DNA of 64,000 bases. Source: Annona cherimola. Taxonomy: Eukaryota > Streptophyta > Magnoliopsida > Magnoliales > Annonaceae. Positions 45,501-54,674 of this stretch are shown piece after piece. Both the position numbers and the translations under genes were made by a program. The notes beneath the pieces are model-generated. The model was not told the DNA's origin and did not search any database. It saw nothing but the letters and a program-made list of their open reading frames with translations. How positions within the stretch are numbered: position 1 is the stretch's first letter; each line of letters starts with the position of its first letter. The DNA is taken from positions 35,547,676 to 35,611,675 of the forward strand of contig CM059977.1 of NCBI GenBank assembly GCA_030490835.1, in the 5' to 3' direction.

Positions 45501-45661
45501 ATGTGAGACATCATTTTATTCGTGAACATGTTGAAAATCATGATGTGTGCTTAGAATTTGTGAAAACAGAAGACCAAATTGCTGATATCTTTACCAAACC
45601 TCTAGCCAAAGATTCATTTTATAAGATTAGGAATGATATGGGGATGATAGAGCTTAACTAG
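42599..45661 (+). pseudogene. Sirevirus B pol, single stop codon
   Basis: Lies in the +1 frame relative to gag; that frame is already open across the gag end. Protease: MDSGCSRHMTG at 42635. Pre-integrase: WVWHKRLGHINM. Integrase: LLHMDLYGPSD, RSDHGGEFEN, PQQNGVVERKNR (D, D, E). [56 protein letters not shown] at about 44720. RNase [41 protein letters not shown] 44225-44227 stands where A has TGG. Apart from this it is open to TAG 45659-45661, and all visible catalytic motifs are kept. Confidence 0.92.
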
Positions 45662-45689
45662 GAAAAATACATAAGAAAATTAAATTTGA

Positions 45690-46122
45690 AAATGTCAAGT
45701 CGATGAGTCAAGTCGACTCCAGGGACGCCAGGTCGACTCCGCTTCAGAAGCGAAGTCGACTCCGCTAGGGTCGAAGTCGACTCCGCCTCCAGGCGAAGTC
45801 GACTCCAGAAGGACCGAAGTCGACTTCGCCTAGGGCAAAGTCGACTCCACGAGCGCGACCGTCCGACTTCCGAGACTCCTTCTCTTTTTCTTCTCTCCTC
45901 TCTTCTTTCTTCCTCATTTTTCCGGCCTCCCTGTTTTTCTCTTCTCCTCCGGCGATTCTCCTTATTTCTCCATCTCCGGCGACAGTCTTTTCTCCGGCAA
46001 TTTCTCCCTCATCTCCGACAAACCTTTCCGGCGAATCTCTTTCTCTTTCTCCAGTTTTCTTCTCCATTTCTCTCTCTCTCTCTTCTCCTCTCCATTTTCC
46101 TCTCTCACAAAATCCCATCTCA
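45690..46122 (+). other. GTCGAC repeats and pyrimidine tract before the env-like ORF
   Basis: About seven GTCGAC-containing units (AAGTCGACTCC type) sit at 45700-45855, outside the LTR but of the same word as the LTR modules. Then about 230 nt (45880-46110) of nearly pure C/T with CTCCGGCGA interruptions leads to the ATG at 46123. A pyrimidine tract before a downstream ORF could mark a splice acceptor or an unusual leader; neither is shown. Confidence 0.6.
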
Positions 46123-47712
46123 ATGGCCCCGAGGAAAGCCGTCTCCAAACTATCAAAAAGGCCTGTGCTTAGACCTCCCACATCTCACACTGAGGAAGAA
46201 GTCCCTAGGAGAGCTAGGACACCTGCAAAACGGGTTCGAGAAGAACCCTCAACTTCTACGAGTAGAAGGGTTCGGTTCCAAGCTTCTACTCACACATCGG
46301 AACAAGCTACAAGGTCGGAAAGCCAACCTCATGCCCAAGCTTCACAGAGCACACAATCCGGGACAAGCAAAAGAGGCACTGCGGCTGGGAAAGCCCAAGT
46401 ATTGAAGATGCCCACTACCTACTTCAAAACCGAGCTCCAACATAGCCGTTTCTACAAAAAATTCTACGAACGGAAGGTATTCATACCCAAGATTATAGAT
46501 TTCAATTTCTTGAAAGAATATGGATCCGACATAGAAGATCTATTGGATTTTCAAGGATGGACCAATTTGCTAAAGGAAGACGAAAGGGTCTATCCAGATC
46601 TTACTCGAATGTTTTATTATCTTTGGGATGAAGAATATTTTGGAACCTTCGTAAAAGGAGTCGAAATGGATCTTGGAATCGGGATAGTTGCAGGACCGAC
46701 TGAAGTAATGAGTCATTTAGGACACATACTTGGAGTCCCGTACGAGGATGAGCCTATCCCAGAAGACCTCACTCTGGATCAAATGTATAATCAACTCACT
46801 CGGAGCAACAAGTACCATCCGGGGATCAAGTTTCTTCGATACATGGATTTGTCACCCAGACTTCGGGTACTAAGGCTTCTAATTGCCCACTGCATCTACC
46901 CCAAAGGTGGTGGTAGAAATCAGTTAAACCCACAAGAAGCTGGGATCTTATGGAAAGTGGCCAACAGGGTCAAAGTGAGCATACCCAAATTATTTCTTGA
47001 AGCCTTGGCTTCTAGAAAGGATAACCCACGAGGAGTCCTTCCCTATGGCACATGGATCACAAAGATTCTTGAATTCTTCAAAGTGGATATTGAAGGCGAG
47101 CCTTTCGAAGTGCTCAAATCCACAAATGCCATAAATAAAGCTCTCATCCAGAGAATGAAGATAAATCTGCTTGAACTAAGGCATGAAGCTACAGAAGAAG
47201 AGCAAGAAGACAATGCATAGACTGAGGGGGAGCAACCTCCCGCGGCACCACTTGCTCAAGAGGAGCCAGCATCTCCCATATCGCACGGATCCTATTCTCC
47301 ACAAGGGTCCGCTGCAAGAGAACGGGTGCCTCCAACCTCTTCTGAGAAGGTCACCCTAAAGGATTTAAAAGATGAAATAGTTGCTATGAGGGCAGAAATG
47401 GGCTATCAAGAAGACCGGATGACAAGTCTTATCACCGGCGTTCACAATGCCCTCGAGGATATGCACTCCCGGCAAGACAGAATCGAACGGGAAATGCGAC
47501 ATATTAGATATCATCTTGCCTCCGGCCATCACAAGAAGAGGCCCATGCCTGAACTCGATCCTTACGAGTCAGGTTCAGTTCACAGAGAAGCAACTCCAGA
47601 TCACGCTTCTCTTGTCTATTCATCCACCCATCATCGTCCCATCAAACCAACTAAATCTGTCTATCCCATCTCTCAATTTCAATTTACCAAGTCTTTAGTA
47701 CTTTTTGAATGA
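46123..47712 (+). pseudogene. Env-like ORF of Sirevirus B (plant transposon protein domain), one stop
   Basis: Starts at ATG 46123 (MAPRKAVSKL…) with a basic, Ser/Thr-rich, disordered N-terminus of about 90 residues. A folded domain follows (YFKTELQHSRFYKKFYERKV … EDLLDFQGW … RMFYYLWDE … HCIYPKGGG … LPYGTWITKIL). This resembles, from memory, the 'putative plant transposon protein' domain of env-like ORFs of Sireviruses. TAG at 47218-47220 ends the first frame; the same frame continues to 47712 with a coiled-coil-like stretch (MTSLITGVHNALEDMHSRQ). No clear signal peptide or transmembrane segment is visible, so an envelope role is doubtful. Sirevirus A lacks this ORF. Confidence 0.7.
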
Positions 47713-48123
47713 TTGCCAAAAAGGGGGAGAAAGATAGGTTAGATTGAGTGTTTTTATTTTTGGGTTGGGTAGTTTGTATCTAGGATAGTTTCATTTATGC
47801 TTCATTGTATTTTGTAATGAAACTTCATATATATATGAAATGATGTTTGATATGATAATTGGTTTATGATTGATATATGATTGATATTAAAACAGAGTTT
47901 GAATGAATGATATATTTGATCAATGATTACAATACAAAGTACTCTTAATGATTAATAAGGTATTCAAGCATACTCTATGCCAAAATGATATAATGGTTGG
48001 AATTTCAAAAAGCTCTGACCTATAAGACAAATGCTCTGTTTTTCAAAAGACATATGAACATGATTAATGCTTGAAAGGTATCAACTCAAATGAAGTTTTG
48101 TCAATCATCAAAAAGGGGGAGAT
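47713..48123 (+). other. Sirevirus B 3' untranslated region with two polypurine tracts
   Basis: AAAAAGGGGGAGA occurs at about 47717-47729 and again at 48111-48123, directly before the 3' LTR. Sirevirus A has the same pair (about 33830 and 33995). Repeated polypurine tracts are a known trait of Sireviruses; the second one should prime plus-strand synthesis. Confidence 0.75.
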
Positions 48124-49869
48124 TGTTGGAAACAATGTTTAAAACAATAAAATTGACCAAATCTTGAGTTTTGATGATTAACAAGAACTAATTTTGAGTA
48201 TATAAAAGGTACTAATATGTTTGCTAAATGTTTAAGGAAAGCAAAGAGGTCAAGTCGATCTCCAAGTCGACTTAGACTTCGACTTGGGTGAAGTCGATCC
48301 CAAAGTCGACTCAAATATCGACTTGAGAATGAATCCCAAAAAGCAACAGGTGAAGTCGCAGGTCAAGTCGACTCCACTTGCGACTTGGAAAGTCAAGTCG
48401 CAGACGAAGTCGACTCCAGCATCGACTTGGAGTATCCAGAGCTGAAAAGTGGAAACGAACATAACGAAGTCGCAAACGAAGTCGACTCCAGGTGCGACTT
48501 GGGTGAAGTCGCAGGCCAGGTCGACTCCATCCACGACTTGAGATGTTCAAACTTTCAAAGATGCAGTTTTCAAGATATTCAAGAGGATTTATCACTCAAG
48601 TCCAAGGAATCAAGATGAAAAACAAATGAGTCAATTTCAAAGTCAAGAATCATGTTCTACATTCAAATCAAGTCTATCAAGCTCAAAGCAAATCTTCAAG
48701 CTAGCTTCCAAATGGAGTAATACCTAAGTCATAAAGACCAAGTGAGTCCAAAGCAAAGCAAGGAACATACATATAATGTGCAAGGACTCAAAGCTTTCAA
48801 ATGGTTTGCAAGATTCAAGACACTTCAAGAAGATCAAGGCATTTTTGCAATAGACCAAGCCAAGTCGCAACCCAAGTCGACTTCAGGATCAACTTGAGTT
48901 AAAGTCTGAAAGCCAAGTCGACCCAAGTCTCAGACTTGAGTTTCTGAAGAACCCAAGTCGCAGGCCAAGTCGACTCCATGTGCGACTTGGAAGCCAAGTC
49001 GCAGGCCAAGTCGACTTCATCTTAGACTTGGAGAATAACGGTCAAATTTTTGAACGTTGGAGTTCATTTATTGCACGCCACCACTTCTACAACGTCCATA
49101 TTTTCCTCAATCTATAAAAGGACATTCAAATGAACGTGAGAAGAAGTAAGTGAAACTACTCTAAGGATCATAGAGAGAAAAGAAGTGCAAGAAAGACTTT
49201 CAAATCCCTTTTCTCTATATTTGAGTGTTTCAAAGGAAGAAAGAGCTTCAAACTGCAAGTTGCTTCAACGATCATCATTCCAGCTGTCTTTGATTTCTTC
49301 CTCGAGCTCAAAACTGCCTACACAAATCTGTAAAGTGTAGTTTTTATTCATTTCTTTATTTGGTTGTATAAATCTTGATTTAGCTTGGGTAGCTAAGATC
49401 AAGTGTATGCAAAGTAGGGTGTGATTGGAGTGAGACTCATCACCTACTTGTGCAAATAGTTGTTTATGCCCCCTAGAGCTTTGAATCTAGAAGAGAGCAA
49501 GTGGCTCTAGTTGTTTATGCCCCCTAGAGCTAGAATCTAGAAGAGAGCAAGTGGCTCTAGTTGTATATGCCCCCTAGAGCTGGAATCTAGAAGAGAGCGG
49601 TGACTCTAAGTGTATTCGTGGAATACATAGTGGAACCCAAGTCACAACAGAGTGTGAGCTTGGAAGAGTGGAGTAGGGAAGGTTTGCCCGAACCACTATA
49701 AATCTTGTGTCATATTTCTTTTTACTGCTTTATCTTTATTGCTCTCTAGCTCTTTTCAAAAGGGGATTAATTATTCAAGGGGTTAAGATTTTTGATTTAC
49801 CAAAAGAAATTTTAAAGAACCCAATTCACCCCTCCCCTCTTGGGTTTAGCCATCAACTCGGGACCAACA
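48124..49869 (+). repeat. Sirevirus B 3' LTR
   Basis: Complete copy, TGTTGGAAACAATG to GGGACCAACA, 1746 bp; partner of 39423-41163. It keeps all hairpin modules and the triplicated 52-bp unit. It is followed by the duplication CATGC. Confidence 0.93.
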
Positions 49870-51047
49870 CATGCTTGGTCTGTCAACAAGATAAGGTGGA
49901 GCAGCAGCAACCTGGAGGTCTACTAGAACCTCTACCCATTCCAGAAAGACCTTGGGAGAGTGTCTCGATGGATTTTATCTCCAGTTTGCCAAAGTCTGAA
50001 GGATGTGGATCCATCTTGGTGATCATAGATCGATTCACCAAGTACGGAACCTTCATCCCGGCCCCAAAAGACTGTACTGCAGAGGAGGCAGCTCGACTAT
50101 TCTTGAAGCATATCGTCAAGTATTGGGGTGTGCCTAAGACGATCATCAGTGATCGAGACCCCAGGTTTACAGGAAAGTTTTGGACTGAGTTGTTCAAGCT
50201 CTTGGGATCAGACTTGAACTTCTCAACGAGCTTCCATCCTCAAACTGATGGACAGACTGAAAGAGTAAACGCACTACTGGAACTCTATCTAAGGCACTAC
50301 GTGAGTGCCAATCAACGAGATTGGGCAAAGCTACTGGATATAGCCCAATTCTCCTATAACTTACAAAGGAGTGAGTCTACAGGACAGAGTCCTTTCGAAC
50401 TGGCGACAGGGCAACAACCACTCACTCCTACAACCTTGGCAGCTGACTATACTAGGAGGAGCCCAGGAGCATTCAAGTTTGCCAAGGAATGGAATGAACA
50501 ACAGGATATGGCTCGCGTCCACCTCGAGAGAGCCTCGAAAAAGATGAAGAAATGGGCCGATCGAAAAAGAAGACTTGTGGAATACCAAGAAGGGGATCAA
50601 GTCATGGTGAAGTTACTGCCCCAGCAATTCAAGACGCTAAGAAAGGTACATAAAGGGCTAGTACGGCGTTATGAGGGCCCCTTCAAGGTAATAAAGAAGG
50701 TGGGAAAAACTTCTTATAAGCTAGAATTACCACCTAAACTCAAGATCCACCCTGTCTTTCATGTGAGTATGTTAAAACCATACCATGAAGACAAGGAGGA
50801 ACCAACTCGAGGAGAGTCGAAGCGTGCACCAACGGCGGTAATCACCTCCTTCGACAAAGAGGCGGAGTACATCCTTGCCGATCGGGAAATCAGAAGACGA
50901 GGCGTTCCTCCCTACTATGAATATTTGGTCAAGTGGCGAGGCTTGCCAAACACCGAGGCAAGTTGGGAGACTGAAGACTCGTTGTGGCAATTTAAAGATA
51001 AGATACAGGAATTCTACAATGCCGCACCGAGGACGTCGCGGAAATAA
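49870..51047 (+). pseudogene. Gypsy integrase (rest) and chromodomain
   Basis: Continues the interrupted gypsy pol: the second cysteine of the finger (CLVCQQDK), then the core with SMDFISSLPKS, ISDRDPRFTGKFW and FHPQTDGQTERVN (D, D, E). A GPF/Y-type region follows (RRYEGPFKVIKKVGKTSYKL, then HPVFHVSMLKPY). The C-terminal chromodomain, EYILADREIRRRGVPPYYEY and then LVKWRGLPNTEASWE, is at about 50860-50990. It ends TAA 51045-51047, just before the polypurine tract. Chromodomains steer integration to particular chromatin marks. The frame is intact here, but severed from its start by Sirevirus B. An apparent open frame beginning at 49707 inside the LTR is accidental. Confidence 0.92.
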
Positions 51048-51058
51048 GTGGGGGAGGA

Positions 51059-51725
51059 TGTCACGTCCCAAATATTTTAGTAGAGGTTATCAAGGAAACC
51101 TCTACACAATTGTAGAGAAATCATGAAGGTGCCGGAGTTCTCTAGAAAGTTCTAGAGAACTCATGAAGGTGCCGGAGTTCTCTAGAAAGTTCTAGAGAAC
51201 TCATGAAGGTGCCGGAGTTCTCTAGAAAGTTCTAGAGAAGAAGAGTGTAGAGAATTCTAGAACCTTCCAGACCTCTCTTGAATCCTCTAAGAGCTCCAAG
51301 AAGTTCAAGACTCTTCAGGAGAATTCTAGAGAATTCCAAAGAGGAGGTGGGAAGATTCTAGAAAGCGATCCTAGCCGTCCACTTACGGACACATGTCAGA
51401 ATCCGAGGAGCTCCAAGGAAAGGGAAGAGCCTATAAAAGGGGGAGAGAGCTCATTTGCTCAACATCAACCAAACCCCACACACACCAACTCAAGAGCACC
51501 CAAGCTCCCAAAAGAGAGTTCCCTTGTAGTCTTCTAGTCTTCTTGTAAAGAGCCTTCAAGTAATACAAGTTCCTTTGTTCCTAAGTGCTCTCCTCTTTTG
51601 CCCACTACTCTCTACCATCACTTTCTCAAGTGTTTGGTCCGGTTTAGGCTGACTTAGTCCTCACAAGGGTGTGAGCAAGCTAAGTGCCGCACAAGTTCAG
51701 GGTTGTAAAGTCCCAGCTTGTGACA
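51059..51725 (+). repeat. Gypsy 3' LTR with an extra heat-shock-element unit
   Basis: 667 bp. It has three copies of the 40-bp unit (51121-51240) against two in the 5' LTR. Heat-shock-element matches at 51142-51155, 51182-51195, 51222-51235 and 51257-51270. TATAAAA at 51433-51439. Otherwise only about three base differences from the 5' LTR were seen. Confidence 0.92.
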
Positions 51726-53138
51726 CACTGCTCTCTTCTAGATTCCAACTCTAGGGGGCATCAACAAAACACAGCACAAGTAGGTGATGAGTCACACTCC
51801 AATCACACACTACTTTGCTTACACTTGATCTTAGTTCCTCAAACTAAATCAAGTTCAACACATACAAAAGAAACAATAAGAAAACTACACTTTACAGTTG
51901 TGTAGAAGCAGTTTGGCGCAGAGAAGAATTTATTGAATTGGCTTTGAATGATCAGTAGTTGAGCTCTTGCAGTTTGAAGCAACGTTCTTCCTCTTTGATT
52001 AGCTTGATCTCTTTAAAGCTCTTGTAGATGGTAGTTATGCACACTTAATGATTCTCATCTACTTCCCTCGTCCATAATGAATGCCTTTTATAATTTTGGA
52101 GGGAATCCGAACGTTAGAAGGTAGGTGGCGCGCATTTAATGTGCCAACGTTCGAATAAAATCCGACCGTTGCGACCCAAGTCGCATGTGGAGTCGACTTC
52201 GGATGCGACTTCGTCTAAGTCGCAGATAGAGTCGACTTCGGGTGTGACTTCGCTTCTTCGTCGCAACTTCAAGTTTCAGTCAGGGTCGACTTGGGCATCG
52301 ACTTGACCCAAGTCGCAGGTGAAGTCGACTTCGGGTGCGACTTCACCTTGTCAGTTGGCTTTGATGATCTTGAAGACTTTGGAGATTGCTTTGTTTTGCT
52401 TAGGCTTCTTTCCTTTAATTGCTTTCATTCTAGAATGGCTCCTTATACTTGTAGATCTTGTGATTCTTGATGAGCTTGACTTTGTTTCTTCTTGGATTAG
52501 CTTGAACCTTGTGAATCTTTGAAGAACTTGAATCTTGCATGGTAGATTCATGCACCTTGCTTGCTTTTGATTCATATTGATCTTCATGACTTGATTATTT
52601 CTTCATCTTGGAGCATGCTTGAATCTTTGCCTTGGACTTGATAAACTTGATTTTGATAAAGAGCTTGTATCCTTGATTTGGTCTTGAGAGATCTTAAGTT
52701 GATCTTGGGATGAGCTTGAAACTGCATCTTTGAGCTTTGAGAACGTCAAGTCGAACTTGGGGTCGACTTCGTCTGTGACTTCGCTCAAGTCGCAACTGGA
52801 GTCGACTTCATTTGCGACTTCGGCATTTTGCTGTTCCGAATTCGACTTTGGAGTGAATTTCTCGTCTGAAGTCGATGGTGAGGTCGACTTCGTTTGCGAC
52901 TTGGCCTGCGACTTCACCTGTTCTTCTTCCCATTTCAACTCTGGACAGATTTGGCTTTTTGAAGTCGAACTTGAAGTCGACTTGGGGAACGACTTGGCCT
53001 TCCATGCTTTACGTTCTTCAAATGTATATCCCTTAAACATATCCACAAACATGTTAGTAGCCAAGACTTACTCAAATTGATTTGTTTAATCATCAAAATA
53101 TAGATTTAACTTGTTTTCCACATATTTCCAACATAAGA

Positions 53139-53501
53139 AAAGTAGTGTGTGATTGGAGTAGAACTCGTTACCTACTTGTGCTGTGTATTGTTGATGCCCC
53201 CTAGAGCTGAAATCTAGAAAAGAACAGTGGTTCTAGTTGTATTTGTGAAATACAATAGTGGAACCCAAGTCACAAGAGGTGTGAGCTTGGAAGAGTGGAG
53301 TAGGGAGGTTTCCCGAACCACTATATAGACATTGCTTGTTGATTTTTATTTCTGCTCTCTACACTATATTGTTTTCCATTTTGTTTTTTCATAAAGGGGA
53401 CTAGATTAATCCGGGGTAAAGTTTCTGTTTAAGTTGAAAAATTTTAAATACCCAATTCACCCCTCCCCTCTTGGGTAATTGCCATTAACTCGGGACCAAC
53501 A
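53139..53501 (+). repeat. Sirevirus A 3' LTR, right part
   Basis: Resumes the LTR after the inverted solo LTR and ends CTCGGGACCAACA, followed by GTAAT (53502-53506). Collinear with about 28377-28739. Confidence 0.9.
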
Positions 53502-53506
53502 GTAAT

Positions 53507-54245
53507 ATCCATTAATAGGGTCAATGCTAATCCAAGAAGATCAGGAACAAAATAGAGAAAATTGAAGAAATTCATGAAGATGCAATTGTGGAGATGCTTC
53601 TTTTTAGATATTTTGAAGATATCAACTTTGAAGTTTTTTTTTAATTAGATATCTCAAATATATTTCTATTCAGTTGTGTTTTGTATTCAGTTGTGTTTTG
53701 TATTCAGTTGTGTTTTGTACTCACTTTAGACCAAAATCGTAGTTAAACTTTGCTCAAAATTGAACGATAATGAGCAATTTGAACATGTTCAATTACAGTA
53801 CAATTTTAAATATTTTTTTTTATTTTTAGGTGGTTAATTTCTTCAAGTAAAGTAAAATTAATTTTTTTCTAAACATCTTTTATCTTTCCATTAATATTTG
53901 AAATTTTATTGCAGATATTCTGATCAACCATATAGGAACAAAAAAAGATGAAAGAATTGTACCTATTTCAGGTCACCGCACTCTTATTTTTTTCTTGATT
54001 TACATAATAATTTTAATATGATGTACTTGAATGTATTGTTGATGCCAAGTGTAATTTTTATATTACATAGAATTTATATATTTAATTTAATTTTAAAATG
54101 ATTAAAATAAATTAAATATAATTATTACGTCATAGTTATGTTATGCTGACGTTATGGTTCAAAACGGTTTAAACCACGGTTGAACCGGTTGGACCTGGCC
54201 CGAACCTAAACACGGTTCACTTCCCGTTCGATTTTTAAAATATTG
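53507..54245 (+). other. hAT 3' part
   Basis: Continues the hAT after Sirevirus A. An exon-like stretch (…ATAGGGTCAATGCTAATCC…, about 53507-53640) may be the last piece of the transposase. AT-rich DNA follows with a triplicated 19-bp phrase (CAGTTGTGTTTTGTATT) near 53660-53720. The AACCGG-rich subterminal zone and terminal repeat close it. Confidence 0.65.
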
Positions 54246-54253
54246 CTCCCGGC

Positions 54254-54674
54254 AGTAGTCTTTTCTTTTTCCCACCGTTTTCTAGAATCTCATAATTTTT
54301 AACGTTAGCAAACGTCCGCAGGTAAATGTTGCCAGCGGACAATCGCTGGACCACTGTACTTTTCGAGAAAGTCCCGTCTCTTTCAGTTAAAAGTTTGCTG
54401 TACTTTTGCTATTAAGAGAAAGAATGCTATAGATTTTCGAGGGAGTCCTCTCCCTCACACAGCTAACATATGATAGCTCGGCCAAACAGCCCTCGTGGCT
54501 GGGTGCACCAGCGAGCGCAGCCGCAGCACGAAAGATATGGGATTTGCGGTCGCGCTTAGCCCGACGGAAGGAACTCAATGCTTATAAATTCGTGCTTTCG
54601 CGTAAAGCCTCCCTCTTGCTGTCTTCCTCAGCCTTCCTAGCTTCCGTTACATCAAGAAAAGAAAAGAAGACAGG
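54254..54674 (+). promoter_or_regulatory. Proximal promoter and leader of the F-box gene
   Basis: Host DNA between the hAT and the start codon. TATAAA at 54583-54588 (in GCTTATAAATTCG) puts the likely transcription start near 54612-54620, giving a leader of about 55-60 nt that is A-rich before the ATG. Only about 330 bp of native upstream DNA remain next to the TATA box; what lay further up is now 30.7 kb away. Confidence 0.6.

Larger units (their letters stand above)
39423..49869 (+). mobile_element. Sirevirus B (Ty1/copia) with env-like ORF
   Basis: 10,447 bp with perfect duplication CATGC (39418-39422 and 49870-49874). LTRs of 1741 and 1746 bp are collinear; only one substitution was seen by eye (CTCCATATTT at 40512 versus CTCTATATTT). 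The 5' LTR lacks its last few bases, and the primer-binding site and the first third of gag are missing: 41163 joins directly to gag. Gag, pol and an env-like ORF follow, each with a single in-frame stop. It is the youngest of the nested insertions. Confidence 0.93.
35349..51725 (+). mobile_element. Ty3/gypsy chromovirus, split by Sirevirus B
   Basis: LTRs TGTCACGTCCC … GCTTGTGACA with 4-bp duplication CACT (35345-35348, 51726-51729). Its own length is about 5.9 kb. A primer-binding site TGGTATCAGAGCC (35978) and the purine tract GTGGGGGAGGA before the 3' LTR are intact. Domain order gag, protease, RT, RNase H, integrase, chromodomain marks a chromovirus; the exact clade (for example Galadriel or Reina) is not certain. 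The two LTRs differ by about three substitutions plus one 40-bp repeat unit, so it inserted recently. Coding capacity is broken by one stop, one shift and the Sirevirus B insertion. Confidence 0.93.
35080..53133 (-). mobile_element. Inverted solo Sirevirus LTR, split by the gypsy element
   Basis: Reads, on the minus strand, TGTTGGAAATATGTGG (from 53133) to CTCGGGACCAACA (35080). It occupies 35080-35348 and 51730-53133, about 1.67 kb in all. The flanks TAAGC (35075-35079) and TAAGA (53134-53138) are a 5-bp duplication with one change. It is closest to the solo LTR at 5809-7387. It carries hairpin modules (52160-52345, 52740-53005) and the promoter-proximal palindrome (about 52095-52170), all in reverse. 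No internal region, so a solo LTR. Confidence 0.88.
27053..53501 (+). mobile_element. Sirevirus A (Ty1/copia), decayed and split
   Basis: TG…CA element with perfect 5-bp duplication GTAAT (27048-27052 and 53502-53506), inserted in the 3' part of the hAT. The 5' LTR is 27053-28739, internal DNA 28740-34007, and the 3' LTR is split into 34008-35079 and 53139-53501 by the inverted solo LTR. A primer-binding site TGGTATCAGAG (28742-28752) matches initiator tRNA-Met. RT and RNase H sequences are of the SIRE/Sirevirus type. Many stops disable it. It lacks the env-like ORF found in Sirevirus B. Confidence 0.92.
23516..54245 (+). mobile_element. BED/DUF659-type hAT transposon, split by nested elements
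   Basis: Ends CAGTGTTTTAAAAG and (inverted) CAATATTTTAAAAA, flanked by a perfect 8-bp duplication CTCCCGGC (23508-23515 and 54246-54253). Without the 26.4-kb nested insertion it would be about 4.3 kb. Both subterminal regions (23525-23670, 54150-54235) are packed with AACCGG/CCGGTT-type repeats, likely transposase-binding sites. The transposase gene is present but broken. Nested DNA occupies 27053-53501. The right end lies 430 bp upstream of the F-box start codon. Confidence 0.9.

Noticed and set aside
46123..47712. Env-like ORF as a true viral envelope protein
   Set aside because: No clear signal peptide or membrane-spanning segment is visible, and the domain resembles a plant transposon protein; kept only as 'env-like' by position.
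49707..51047. A single long frame starting in the Sirevirus B 3' LTR and running into the gypsy integrase
   Set aside because: The first 163 bases belong to the LTR and the frame match with the integrase is accidental. The true start of that protein is 10 kb upstream in the gypsy element.
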